NCBI GenBank assembly: GCA_030704615.1
Contig: CM060731.1
Location: 64,522,756-64,586,755, forward strand
From: Takakia lepidozioides
Taxonomy: Eukaryota; Streptophyta; Takakiopsida; Takakiales; Takakiaceae
Length of the DNA: 64,000 nucleotides
Direction: 5' to 3'
The notes beneath the pieces are model-generated. The model was given only the letters and a program-made list of their open reading frames with translations, ran no database searches and had not been told where the DNA came from. Positions 23,394 to 35,054 of the stretch are shown here, piece by piece (within the stretch, counting starts at the first letter, position 1; the number at the start of each line of letters is the position of its first letter). Position numbers and translations under genes: made by a program.

Positions 23394-24057
23394 ATGGAAT
23401 TGCAAAATAGTGCGTCTAGTGAGAATCCAAATGTGGTTGACCTTGACAATATTGCTGCAAGCACTCATAGTGCAAGGACAAATATGCCACCATGGAGTGC
23501 TCTCAATTGTGGACGAAGTGCTAGTGGCAGTGGTAGGATGTCTGTAGCACCATTTCTATTTGTTGTGGTCCTGACATGCACCCAAGATCTTTCATGAGTC
23601 AATTTTTTGAGTCGTGCTCCATCACCATCAACTGTCTAAATGACTCCATTCTGCGGCATCTGTTGCTTGTAAGAAACTTGGTGGTAGGAGAGTTCGAAGA
23701 TGTGAAGCTCTCTCTAAGAAGGCTCGAGAGAACATTGCCAAAGTTTCATCCTGTGGCGCAAATTTCCTGAAAAAGGTTGACACCGGTAACGGATTGGGTC
23801 GGGTTTACACGATCAGAACTCCGAACTCCTTGAAGCGAATCATGACTAATGATATTTGTATTGGGTTGGAGCTATCGTGTACTTGTGAAGCTTTTGATCA
23901 GCATACAGAGAAAGCCAAGAATGATACCTTCCCTGCAAGCACATTTTCTTTTGTCATGCTTGTCATTTTGGGTGGTGAAACCGAGTATAACCCTTTGATG
24001 CATTATCCAACACTTAGTAAGGCTGAACTCGCCAGCCTACTTAGTAAGGAGAGATGA
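23394..24057 (+). pseudogene. Broken SWIM zinc-finger gene
   Basis: From about 23654 one frame reads SAASVACKKLGGRRVRRCEA and continues SKKARENIAKV, VDTGNGLGRVYTIRTPNSLK, LELSCTCEAFDQ and HTEKAKNDTF, then NPLMHYPTLSKAELASLLSK before the stop at 24055. This is a SWIM-type protein, as found next to RING domains in MEKK1/ZSWIM2-like proteins. The CxC half of the zinc site is in frame (23878-23886). The CxH half (TGC AAG CAC, 23934-23942) is present in the DNA but one base out of frame; a second indel a few bases later restores the frame. The 5' part (23394-23650) has further breaks. SWIM domains usually mediate protein or DNA binding. Not functional as it stands. Confidence 0.6.
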
Positions 24058-24059
24058 GG

Positions 24060-27000
24060 ACTTCAGGTTCTTTTAGACATACTATTATTTGTTTCATTTC
24101 ATACGGTTTAGAGGCAAGTACTATTCGATGTGGACCACAAATCTTCATTTTCAGTTTACCTCCGTCAGTTGAATCCAGACCTATTTTTCATTTCCATTCT
24201 CATCCGCTTGCCTATTGTACTGACAATAATATCGTAGAACCATCGTTAAAGAGAATTCATTTAGAAATCACTTTTGTATCTGCCATAAACATCTAACAAC
24301 CATCATCGGAAAAAAGTTAGGTCGTTCCAAATAATTTGCGCGATAAGGTCCTGCTCCCACCGATATTTTCTTCCTCAGCATAGTGATTTACGATTTCGCC
24401 ATCAAGAAAACATTACTTTCCTAGACCCATGGTTTTCCTCAGTACGTATCTGTCGGTCATGGACGACACCTTCGCTTACCATAGGTGCCAACAAAAACTA
24501 CCATAAATCCCATGACTTTCGTCAGAAATACGTTTGCTCCTCATTCTGTCCTAGACTTGATTTTTAATCCACCTTCGTCAATCAAAGGTGGTCACTCTAA
24601 AAAAATGTTGGTTCTTTATTTTATTTTTATTTTTAAATGTTGGGCCTTTTTCTCACTGACCGAGGTTAACTGATTTCTCATCTTTGGGTTTAGGGTTGAG
24701 AACATCTCACTGGCCAAGATTGATTGATTTCTCCTATTTGGGTTTAGGGTTTAAGCCTTGACAAGCCCTGGTCGCGCGCGGCCAAGGTGCAAGTTGTGGT
24801 GTAGGTTGGGCTCAACGAACCGCCTACCCGACTGCGGTAAATGCAGGGGTCCGTGACAGCTATGGATGGATCTAAACAGTCTAACTTCCTACCAGCAAAG
24901 CAAAGCAAAGCTTAACAACTCCACTTCACAGGGCGATTTGCATTTCCTAGTCTTACGTTTTGTTTATGGGTTTTCTACGTCTTTAATTGTAATTGCCTTC
25001 CAAGTCTTTGTTTATTACTAGTTCCTACATGCTTGGACTCCCAACACGCTTATAGCCGGGACGAACCTTCAAATCCCTTCACAAAACGAATCTCGAACCC
25101 ATGGAGATATGGATCATCTATCTCCCGCCCAATGCCCCCCCCCCAATTCCCAAGGTGGATTAGTTTCCTACCTCCTAGGAAGGAACCGGATCCGCTTTCC
25201 CAAGTCAGTCTCCCCTGCTTAGTACGATCCAAGTTTCAACCTCAAAGGTCAGTCCATCGGGTGAATGATAACAATTCAAATCTCTAGATAATTCCCGAGA
25301 TCGAATAAAACAATGGCCATTCCTTGACCCAAGCCCCCCCAAGCGGCTGGGTATATGCCTTCAAATATCATCGGCGGAAGGGGGCAATACCTCCATCAAA
25401 ACTTCTGTTTTTAAATTAAGGGGGTCCGGATAAAATCCATTATTAAAGATGAATTACCCAGCTGAATAATAAAAAAACAAATAATTAAAACCTTCCTACA
25501 AATGCATGAAATTCGTAGAAATAGAGAATCATCGTAGGATTATGGAGCTAACTAAATTACCCTCAAGGTACCAGGGGAACGCCCTTTGTGTCGGGAGCAT
25601 TGGGGAACCACTCTCCACTTGGGAGCGCCCCTAAATTCCTATACCAAACCAATCAATAGCGCATTAGCAACTTAAACAATCACCGAGCCAGGATGAATGA
25701 AATCTGTCACCCATCAGTTTCTCATCTGATTGCCGCCCTGGTGTGTAAACAATGATTAAACATTCAGTGGGTCTGGGGTCCATTCCCTGCGCCTCTTCCA
25801 CCTACTTCCAATATAATCTGATTAATTTATGCAAGCAACCAGCCTAGAACGAAGTTGGAATATGTCATCTTCTACCATGTGAAACCCCTAACAAGGATTC
25901 TCTCCTCCCTGTCTCTAGGCTCTCTCTATCTGCCTGTGGAATCCACCCGTGAGTCGTGCTTTCACAAGCCCCGAGATACATATCAAACTGATGGCCTCAA
26001 TAGGGCCTATCCAATGGTACCAACCATTTCTTATCTTTTGCTAAAACACGCCTTCATTCCCATGCAAGAAGAACACCATGAATATTGCACAGGAAATCAA
26101 AGGCATAAGGAGAAAACCCCCCTTAAAATACTCGTACCAGGGACCAACAGTCCCTGATTGGGTCCGTCGTAATATCCAGCGGTTAAAACCGATACCCCGT
26201 AGCCAGCACTAGGTGGCGCTACGTGACTAGTCCGCCGCCGGCGCGGGTCCAGTGGGTAATAGCAGGCTCCGTCGTCTCTGCCGCTCGTGTCGTATCTGCG
26301 TGGGCCCAGCTATGGCGCTTGGTGCTGCTACGCAGTGTACCATCAACCCGTACTTTGCTCTAGGGGTCAACTCCCCCACGGGGGAAGACCGCGCCACCCG
26401 TGTTAGATGCGCCTTTCCATGGCGATTCTAGGCAACCTCCTTGGTTGACCTCTAGCCTAGAGGCGCCGGCACTTTAGTGCTGGGCTCTGCCTTTTTTGGC
26501 AGTTCTCTACAAAATAGCTTAACTACTTATAAAGCTAGTTAGCACTGCCTTCCATGGTCCTCTATGGCCAGGGGGCTTATGAACATAGATATGAACTTAA
26601 TAATATGGAAATTTTGGCGATAGCTTCGCCGTCTCATGCAATATGGCCATTGTCACTAAACTAGAAAGGGAAATTTGACAAGAGCTTCGTCACTTCATAC
26701 AAGCTCGCCCTCTCCTTAAACATAATAATGGACATCTACTCTCACTTCCATGACATAATTGGGTTAGATTCCTAAGGCCTTGTCTCTTGGGGCTTCACAC
26801 CTGTGCTCTTCACACATGCACATAGAGATGCACACACATCCTCTTTGAAAGATGATTAGTTTTTATGGATTTCTAGCAAGCAATGCTATAAGGTCCCTTC
26901 TTGGAACAAGCTTGAACAACAAATGAAACAAATGAATTCAAAGGTCAAGATAATATGGTAAGTTATCCTCTGAAACAAGTGGTGCTTGGGATGCATTAAA

Positions 27001-28250
27001 TCGCTCGGTAGAATGGTATTCAAATCTGGTCCTCCTCCGACACTCCTACTCGTCCTCAAGTCTCCACGGAACGCTTCCTCTACTTCTTGCCTCAAATGGC
27101 CACAAGGCCTTGAGCTAGGACTATCCTGCTCTCACTATGCTTGCTTCTACTACTAGAGAGCCACAAGCTCAACCCTCTAGGATCTAGCTCCCTCAAGCTC
27201 AAAAGTAACTACACAAGCAAGAGGCCAAAGCAAAGAAATGAGACTAGATGAAGATCAAGAAGAGTCTGCTCTTCTTTTATTGTGTTTTTGGGGCCTCTCT
27301 TAAACTATTATTTCCTACATGAGTCTATAATTTAAAAATGATAGAACACCATAAAATAATAACCACGGATGGAAAACCTTGGTGTTAATGATAAATCTGG
27401 TTTTTCATCCAGCCAATGGATGACCAGTTGGCGCTAGGTTGTCTTCTCATCCATCCAGCTTGCAGGTCGAATTTCCAATTTTCATCCATTGGATGAACTA
27501 GAATTCCATTTAATCGTCTTTCGCAACTGCCTCCGGCTTGACAATTTGATGTCATCTTTCATCACCTCCAAAAATCCCCAAACTTGGTGACAAATTATAA
27601 TTAGATGCCTTGTAGCTGCCTGTAAATTCTGAAGGGAATCGGGGAAGAAAAGCCACACCTTTGGTTGGTTTCCATGGTTTCGCCATATAGACAGTCTGCC
27701 GCTTCCTGATACTGGTGGTGCTCCCAGGGGGTCTTTGGCCCTGCCACTGGGTCACAGATCTTCTTGAGTTCCCTTCTACGTACTTTGCATTGCTGAGGAG
27801 TTTAAAACTTTGCCGGGAAGCTCCTTCACCCGTTGTTTGCTCCGATGCAGCACTTGTTTTGTCGCGATATTTCATCGCTATACAGATTGTTTCCTCCAAT
27901 TGCCAAGACTCCTCCTTGCGTGCTCCTACTGGACTTGAAAGGCGGGATAATATAGAGATCGCAATCCGGGACTGGAACAGTCGTCATGTATTGTTTCGAA
28001 CATGTGCATGTTGTCGTTATTGGTACCGAATTGGCAGCCTAACTCGCTGTCAATGCAGCTCCCTACGGTCATTTTGACGCCATAGCTTCTCCATGGTCGT
28101 CTCAGACATGATCTAAATTCCTACATGCTTTACTAGCAATTCCCAGATAACTTGCAAACTGCCCTGCTTTGGCAGTATAATGCCTAAACTGCCTGTCTTA
28201 AGATAAAAAACGATCTGAAAAGAAATTTGTACCAATATATGCATCTACAG
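24060..28250. other. Intergenic, repeat-rich
   Basis: No gene recognised. Holds a short repeat block at 24546-24740 shared with 28261-28440 and 29327-29370, a GC-rich patch (26160-26520) with small hairpins (for example 26469-26480 and 26487-26502), and TGGATGA inverted words near 27404-27490. Confidence 0.35.
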
Positions 28251-28260
28251 GCCTCAGGGG

Positions 28261-28440
28261 AGTACAACGCATGATGAGGTCTCACTGGCCGAGATTGACT
28301 ATTTTTCCTCTTTGGATTTAGGGTTAGGCCTTGTGGGAGTGGAACGCTTGAAGAGGTCTCACTGGTCGAGATTGACAAATTTCTCATCTCCCCGTGTAGG
28401 GTTAGGCCTCGGGGGAGTAGAGTGCATGAGGCAGCGCCTG
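28261..28440 (+). repeat. Direct repeat with telo-box-like TTTAGGGTTAG
   Basis: Two copies of a unit of about 90 bases containing GAGGTCTCACTGGCCGAGAT or a close variant and then TTTAGGGTTAGGCCT. Related units lie at 24652-24740, where TTTAGGGTTTA appears. Confidence 0.7.
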
Positions 28441-28469
28441 AGGAGTATTTAAGGACCCCGTTCTTCCTT

Positions 28470-28645
28470 CTCTCTCATTTTCACCAGCACTCTCTCTCGC
28501 TCTTTCTTTCGTTCTCTCTCTTCTCTTCTCTCTCGCATTTTGTCTCTCGCGCTCTCTTGTTTTCTTCTCTTTCGCTTTCTCTCCTCTTCTCTCTCGCTCT
28601 CTGTTGCCGTCTCTCTCTCGTTCTCTTCTCTTTTCTCTCGCGCGG
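28470..28645 (+). repeat. Long polypyrimidine (CT-rich) tract
   Basis: About 175 bases almost purely C and T, with a few G in TCGC words. It lies immediately 5' of the RING-H2 reading frame, where it could be 5' untranslated or core-promoter sequence; TC tracts are common in plant promoters. Confidence 0.8.
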
Positions 28646-28669
28646 TTGGTTTTATTTCCCCACGGTACC

Positions 28670-29218
28670 ATGAGCAGATGTGCGGATGGTTCAAAGCCCT
28701 CCTCGAAAAGGCGCCGCGTGGGGCCTGTTGGTGGGTTTCCCTTTGCCGACATCATCCGCGATTTGGAGCGGATCACTTCTCGAGCAAAGCGCCACATTTA
28801 CTCAAGCGCAGATTCAGGCGGATGCCGTCCTCACTGCTCGTCTGCAAGAGGAAGACAGTGAGAGGATGGCCAATGAGCTGGATGCCAGTCTACACGACGG
28901 GGAGGATATGGACCATTTGGTTGTTGTTGTCCCTGTTGATGGGGGGGCAGATGGGCTCCTTACGTACGAGCGCTTGAGCGCTCTGGACAATGACGTTCAT
29001 CGTCGTGGCCTTTCAGAGGAAATCCTCTTGAATTTTCCGGCTGCAGTCTATCTTGAGGAATCTGATACGGAGGATGTATGCTCAATCTGCCTGGAGGATC
29101 TCTCTTCTGGAGACGAAATCCGGATTCTCTCCTTCTCCGGACACTTTTTCCATATGGCGTGCATCGACAACTGGTTAAAAATGAAAGGCTACATGCCCTT
29201 TCTGCAATGATGTAATCT
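28670..29218 (+). pseudogene. Broken RING-H2 finger gene
   Basis: From the ATG at 28670 the frame reads MSRCADGSKPSSKRRRVG, which includes a basic nuclear-signal-like patch, then FADIIRDLERITSRAKRHI. A frameshift near 28795 moves to TFTQAQIQADAVLTARLQEE and on to a RING domain, CSICLEDLSSGDEIRILSFS then GHFFHMACIDNWLKMKG. A second frameshift near 29187 diverts the end; the next frame supplies TCPFCNDVI and a stop at 29218. The C before GH is also replaced by F. RING-H2 proteins act as E3 ubiquitin ligases. With two frameshifts and a lost metal ligand this is a pseudogene, unless the shifts are assembly errors. No introns are needed. Confidence 0.75.
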
Positions 29219-29258
29219 AGGATGAAATCCTTGGAAAATGTAAAAGTTCTGTTTCTTC

Positions 29259-29264
29259 AATAAA
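29259..29264 (+). promoter_or_regulatory. Poly(A) signal candidate after RING-H2 frame
   Basis: AATAAA 40 bases after the RING-H2 frame ends. Confidence 0.4.
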
Positions 29265-29279
29265 GACTTTTTTATTTTC

Positions 29280-30720
29280 ATCCAGACCGTTTTAATTATT
29301 TAATCTGGATGATCATGGACAACATATCCTGGACTTGATTTGTAATCCACCTTCGTCAACCAAAGGTGTTATGTCTAAATAGCGTTAGGCCTCTTCAGTC
29401 TATGCTAACCTTTGGCGACTAAAGATGGCGACAACCAAAACGTGTATTCAAGATTTTAAGTTTTCAATTCCTCTCTTCAACTTTGAGTAAACACTAGTTC
29501 TATTGTAAGTTTACTCAGAGAACCCCTCTCTTCTAACATTGTCTATCTCTAAAATGCTTTCACATCTCTATTTTTCCCTCCACCTTCGGCATCCAACTAG
29601 CATCCAATGGGCCCATTTCCTTCATTTATATGACATTTTGTATCATTCCCTTTCATTAACCCAATCTCAATTTTGCAGGCAGCCCGTGAAAAACATATTT
29701 ATGGACACGCCGTTTGTAAATAAGACACGTCACTCTGATGACTGATGACCGATTAGTGGTGGTTGATAGAATAGCAAGGCCCGTTGGACTCCTGCTGAGC
29801 TTCGGGACACCGCCAAAATCAAGGACAATTAGGGGCTCAAAGAACTAGGAACTCCAGAGATGTCATTGTCTCAGCAATTCAAGAAAACTGGATCTCGACA
29901 AATCTTTCAGTATTTCCCATGAACACTTTATATCATAGATGGGCTCTTTTTTATTCTAACCCAACTGTTTTGTTGGTTCTTGAAGTCTCCCCTAGTACAA
30001 TGTCTATGGATAATGTATTTGATGTTTTTGAAACCGGCAAATTGAGTCTCTCTAGTCTCACAAGATCTTTTTTGTGTTTGCAAATGCGGTCTCAAGCAAG
30101 GTCGACCCACTGCCTCCACTCATTTGCAGGTGTCATGTATGGGTAATATCCACTGAATTATCATGCCATCACAGTTTGCTTCCCTTGCTCGATTTGGAGA
30201 TGTTGTTCCTTTCTTCAGCTGTTTTTCGAAGCTTGGCTACTTGCTTTACTGGATAGATCCTTGCAGAATGTTAAACGGTCCAGGGGGGGGCCTTCCGGAA
30301 TCCATTGGACATTTTCTTTTCAGCTATATTTTTGCAAAGGTAATTTGGGCCGGAGCAAGGGCCAAGCTTCTATCGCATCTGGTGACCAGTAAATGCTTGA
30401 TGTGTGGCCACTCATCTCTTCAAGGTAAGAAAAAAATGGGCACGGCTGCCAGGTCTGGGCCAATCTTTGCTCTTGTACTCTGTGGCACTTATGGAATGTT
30501 AGATAGTTCTCGACTATATTCTAACCCTCCCCCCTTTGTGGCAGCAACTCTTCAACGCATCTATTGTGATCTACTAGAAGACAAGCTTGCTTTTTCAATT
30601 TTTGGATGATGGGCCCAATTCTCTGGTCTAATTCGGAGAGGTTCACCCCAAAGGGGAACCCAATGAGCTTGGTGCATTCACCGTCTTTGAGCCAGCGGAG
30701 GCCTAAGTGTTGTCCCCACG
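29280..30720. other. Intergenic, no gene recognised
   Basis: Contains the repeat block 29327-29370 shared with 24546-24590. No other identifiable feature. Confidence 0.35.
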
Positions 30721-30739
30721 TGGGGTCACCGCCAATGGC

Positions 30740-30940
30740 AGATGTCCCAATTGACGTTGAAACTAGACGCCATGCAGAAAATTTGCAGCGGATCTGTGGC
30801 CCGAGCCAGGTTGTTTGGGTTGGAGGAATACGGTTCAAACCTGGAGATCCATGCCGAGCAGAAGGAAGCCAAACTCAAAATCCAAGCAGGGATAAACTGG
30901 TCAACAAAGGGAGAAAAGATGTCAGAATATTTTTTTGATA
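30740..30940 (+). mobile_element. LINE ORF2 fragment (region before RT)
   Basis: One frame reads EIHAEQKEAKLKIQAGINWS then TKGEKMSEYFF, which resembles the conserved stretch between endonuclease and reverse transcriptase of plant LINEs (a W..GD..S.FF-like pattern). Short and isolated, so tentative. Confidence 0.4.
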
Positions 30941-31173
30941 AACTTCCATGCTACCGACTCTCATTTTTTTTTCCTTTTTTCTTGCCACTCTCCCCCTTCA
31001 TTTAAATAACTCGACACAGTCAGTAGGTGCCATTTGGCAGCAAGAGATTGGATGGATTACGTTAGTCGACGCGTGTCCAAATGCGAGGATGCACAATTCC
31101 GTGACAAGTAGTAAAGGTATGTTAGGGCACGTATCACCGCGCGACGTATCCCTACGCCCAACTCTACACCGTA

Positions 31174-31186
31174 TAAACACATCATA
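31174..31186 (+). promoter_or_regulatory. TATA-like box upstream of AAE3
   Basis: GTATAAAC about 225 bases before the start codon, consistent with a 5' leader of 150-200 bases. Confidence 0.35.
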
Positions 31187-31402
31187 CCATAAGTTTAGTT
31201 TGAGCAAAGAGTGAGGACGCTGCTGCATTGCATCTTCATCTTCATCTCGCAGCTTGCCTTCACTGTCATTTCCAAGACTTGGGTATTTGTGGGTTTTCTC
31301 CAAGCTTTTGTCACAACTACTTGAGAGGGGAAGAAGTGGAAATTTGAAGGAGATTCTGCGAGATTGGTGCAGAGAAGATTGAGGAGCAGAAGGTGAGGTA
31401 GG

Positions 31403-34210
31403 ATGGCGAGTAGCGGAAAGGGTGATCGGATCACTGTGACGACATTGCTGGACAAGGCAGCGGCAGAGCATGCCAAGAACCCAGCACTCATAGCATCGGG
31501 GGGCTCAACGCTGAGCCATGAGGAGCTCAAGTCCGCCATACTTAAAGCTGCTGTCGAGCTTCGCCGCGCGGGTGTGAAGCCTGGGCATCTCGTGTCGCTT
31601 GCATTTCCTAATTCTCTTGAGGTAAGTGGTAATATGGGTGGGAATTCTGACAGGGCACCTCGGATCCGAGAGCCCAATTGGTGGAGGGTTTTTGATTGGG
31701 ATGCACTTCGCCGATCAGAGTGTTTACGATGCTAGATTTGAGGGGATGAGAGCTGGTCTGCTGGGGTTTTGTTGACTGGAAGATGTAAAGATTGTCCGGA
31801 ATTGGGAAAAGAACGCCTCAAGCAGTAGGGTACATTTGTAATCCATCGGTGCTTTGACTGGGTTCTTGATGTATGGGTCGTCATTCCCAAGAGAGACGAT
31901 CTTGCTCAATCCCTGGAGAAATTCCTTGAAGAATCTTCTCTGGTGGTGTTAAAGGAAATTTGTTTGGCAGTTTGTGGTGGTGTTTTTAGCGGTCGCGAGA
32001 GTGCGGGCAGTGGCAGCTCCCCTAAATTCAGCCTACACGGACGATGAGTTTAAGTTTTTCTTGGAGGATGCTGGTTCAACGCTGCTTTTGGTGCCTTCTG
32101 AGAGCGGAAATTCGCCAGCTGAGGCAGCTGCCGCACAGCTCAAGCTGCCAGTTGCTGGAGTGCACTGGGAGAAAGACAGCTCTGGCAGTGGGAATGTCAG
32201 CTTGGTGCCCAAGGCCCGCCTCAAACTGTCTCCGGTGCTTGAGGTGAGAATCATTTGAACCAACCTTAGAGCAGGACCATCTGGAGTAGAGGGGGAGAGA
32301 ACCTTTCGGTGGTGTCTTGAGCCTCAAGCGGGTGGAAAATGGTACAAAAGTCCACCCGCTTGAGGCTCACATCTTCTCCACACATCTTTCCATGTTCCTT
32401 TCCAAGAAGGAGCTCCATGATGGTTTCTCCATTTATGGGACCAGTTAGTGTTCATCATAAGAGCCGGCCTGAGCAGCAAGTAATCGAGTTTGACAGAGTA
32501 GACAGAAAAAGGGTCATGTTTCTTGTTCATCCCTAACCATTTCCCTGGATCAAAGCAGGTTTGATGTCATTCTGAGCAGCTTAAGGTGGTCCAGGAAGTT
32601 TTCAATTATTTTGTATTGTGTGCTTAGGCCAAAGCCTCATTACAAGGTTAAAAAATCTAGGCTTTTGGCTACTACAGAGTGATTTCTGGCACTCAAATTT
32701 ACTAAGAATGTTCTGCATCATACTGTTGCTGTCAGGATTTGGCTGGATCTGAGCCTGAGGGAGAAGATGAAGCTCTCTTTCTCCACACCTCTGGGACAAC
32801 AAGCCGGCCGAAAGGGGTACCTCTTACGCAGGCAAACCTGGCATCCTCAATTCAGCATATTGTGGCCACGTACGAGCTGGGCCCAACTGATAGATCACTT
32901 GTTGTGATGCCTTTGTTCCATGTGCATGGTCTAATGGCTGGACTGCTTTCATCACTCGCCGCTGGGGGGACAGCTATTCTTCCATCTACTGGACGATTCT
33001 CAGCTTCAACTTTCTGGAAGGATATAAAAAATAATGGGGCTACTTGGTACACTGCAGTCCCAACAATTCACCAAATTTTACTTAAGTTACATAAGAGCAA
33101 CCCTGAGCAAGAGTACCCAAAATTGCGATTCATACGAAGCTGTAGCTCTAGTTTGGCACCAGCAGTCCTTGCTGATCTGGAGAAGTCCTTTCATTCTCCT
33201 GTACTGGAAGCTTATGCCATGACAGAAGCAAGCCATCAAATGACATCAAATCCCCTTCCACAGCATGGCCCTCACAAACCTGGCACTGTTGGGAAGGCCA
33301 CGGGCATTGAGCTTGGTGTCTTGAACGATGATGGAGAGCTCCAGAAACCTGGGAAGGAGGGTGAGGTCTGCATTCAAGGGCCCAATGTCACCACAGGCTA
33401 CCGGAACAATCCTGATGCGAATAAGTCGGCCTATGCGTTTGGGTGGTTTCACACCGGTGACCGTGGTTTTGTCGATGAGGAAGGCTATCTCACCTTGACA
33501 GGTCGCATCAAAGAGCTCATCAATCGTGGAGGTGCGTGGATTATTTCTAACATCAATCAAAATTAACTTCCAAGGTTGAATCTTGCTCCACCCTTTGATC
33601 ATGAATGGCTGTAGTTCAGAGCTGAAAGCTACAAAGTGGGATCAGTAAGGGTACCTGGAGAAGTCTGGGACTGGCCCCTAAGCCTTGTGTATATGATGTT
33701 TGTTACATGTGCCCACACAGGTGAAAAGATCTCTCCTCTGGAAGTTGATGCTGTGCTGCTTTCTCATCCATCAATCTCTGAGGCAGTTGCCTTCGCTGCT
33801 CCAGATGAGCATTTTGGTGAAGAGGTAAACCATCCCACTTTTCCACCAGAAACTTGCAGGATAAAATGAGGTGCTGTCCCTCATTCCTTCATTCGGAAAT
33901 GCAGGGAGATCTTTGGCACAAAAAGAGATATATTGGAGGTAGGCAGTCATTTTGTAGTCCTCAATATCACCTAATTTTTAGGGAATATTACTGTCTGGAG
34001 CAGGTCAATGCGGGAATTGTACTCAACAAGGGAGCTGTAGCAGATGAGAAAGATATCATTAAGCACTGCAAGAAGAACTTGGCACCCTTCAAGATACCCA
34101 AGCGTTTTTTCTTTGTTGACAAGCTGCCACGCACAGCGACGGGCAAGATCCAGCGCCGGATTGTTGCGGAACATTTCCTCAAGCCCAAGAACGAGGGTAC
34201 CTCAGGTTAG
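31403..34210 (+). CDS. AAE3: AAE3-type acyl-CoA synthetase (oxalate-CoA ligase family)
   Basis: Joins a carboxylic acid to CoA through an acyl-AMP; plant and yeast AAE3/PCS60 proteins act on oxalate. Exons: 31403-31621, 31971-32243, 32736-33531, 33721-33824, 34004-34210, all with GT-AG introns. The product is 532 residues. The AMP-binding loop is LHTSGTTSRPKG (180-191), followed by YAMTEASH (324-331), GWFHTGD (400-406) and the hinge GRIKELINRGGEK (420-432, rebuilt across a phase-1 intron). The C-terminal catalytic lysine is in TGKIQRR (Lys512). FIRSCSSSLAP and PLFHVHGLMAG fit AAE3 closely. No transit peptide or peroxisomal SKL end is seen (it ends EGTSG), so probably cytosolic. Substrate is inferred from family resemblance. 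Nothing is broken. Confidence 0.94.
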
Positions 34211-34362
34211 CAGCCATCAGCAGGACATTCATCTCATTGGCTTGGAAGTGTAGATTAGTGGGCCATTGTGGGTTTACTGTAGTTTGTCTTTTAGGGGCTC
34301 AAGTTGGGTGCATACCCAGTAGAGGGAGTCTCCCTCATATTGTACTGTCTCTTCCGGCACTG

Positions 34363-34368
34363 CAATAA
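34363..34368 (+). promoter_or_regulatory. Poly(A) signal candidate for AAE3
   Basis: AATAAA about 150 bases past the stop codon. Confidence 0.5.
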
Positions 34369-34584
34369 AATCCAGGCTGTGCTGTAACATTGCAAGTTGC
34401 TCAGATGCCCCTGTCTCTGTTCTCATGGAAGTTAGGCTTGGTTATCTTTTGTGTACAGGCATTTCACTCTGACAGACAGTTGTATTCAATAGACTGCGCA
34501 TTGTGGCGTTCTGCCTGCACCTCCTGTGCTCAGTGTGGTAGGTAGGGGAGAGAGAAGAGAGAGACAGAAAGAGACAAGGAAAAA

Positions 34585-34955
34585 TGAAATGAAATGGTGC
34601 TTTATAACGTCCGCGGAAAGCTCATAGAGCTTATGGGACAAAATGGAAGAACATGAGAGAGGAACAAATCCAGAAACCACAATTAATGTTCTAGCGAGTC
34701 TAAGGGTGAAGGCCTCGTGCAAGTAGGCTGCCAAGCATTTTTTATCCTCATAGTGAAAGACGTCAGTGAGAGTTTGGGTTCCACTGAATAAACAGTGGAA
34801 TCTCCCACGGATCTCGTAGTATAGAGGGCAGTAGAAGAAGAAGTGTTCTTCAGTTTCAATTTCCTTGCTGCGCCCTATGCAAGCTGGACATAGGCGGTCC
34901 TCCCGTTGCAGGTTATCCCATCTGCCAGTCTCTATCCGTGAAGAAATTAAGAAAT
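34585..34955 (-). mobile_element. LINE 3' fragment with RT zinc-binding end (second family)
   Basis: Minus-strand reading gives NLQREDRLCPACIGRSKEIE then HFFFYCPLYYEIRGRFH, the C-terminal zinc-binding pattern found after plant LINE reverse transcriptases, and continues LAAYLHEAFTLRLARTLIV. It ends in a short tandem ATTTC tail rather than poly(A). The surrounding DNA repeats an AGAGAGACAGAAAGAGACAA block on both sides (34557-34584 and 34983-35010). Confidence 0.7.
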
Positions 34956-35054
34956 GAAGAAATTACAACAGCAGGAGGCTGAGAGAGAGACAGAAAGAGA
35001 CAAGGAAAAACGAAGAAATTACAGCAGCAGGAGGCTGAGAGAGAGACAGAGAAT
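34951..35054. repeat. 61-bp tandem duplication
   Basis: A unit starting GAAGAAATTACA and containing CAGCAGGAGGCTGAGAGAG occurs twice in a row between the two LINE fragments. Confidence 0.7.

Noticed and set aside
26440-26510. Row of small hairpins in a GC-rich patch
   Set aside because: Stems are only 5-7 bp, with no terminator-like T run or flanking gene; likely chance in GC-rich DNA.
27404-27490. TGGATGA/TCATCCA inverted words as a MITE
   Set aside because: Repeats are short and imperfect and no target duplication is seen.
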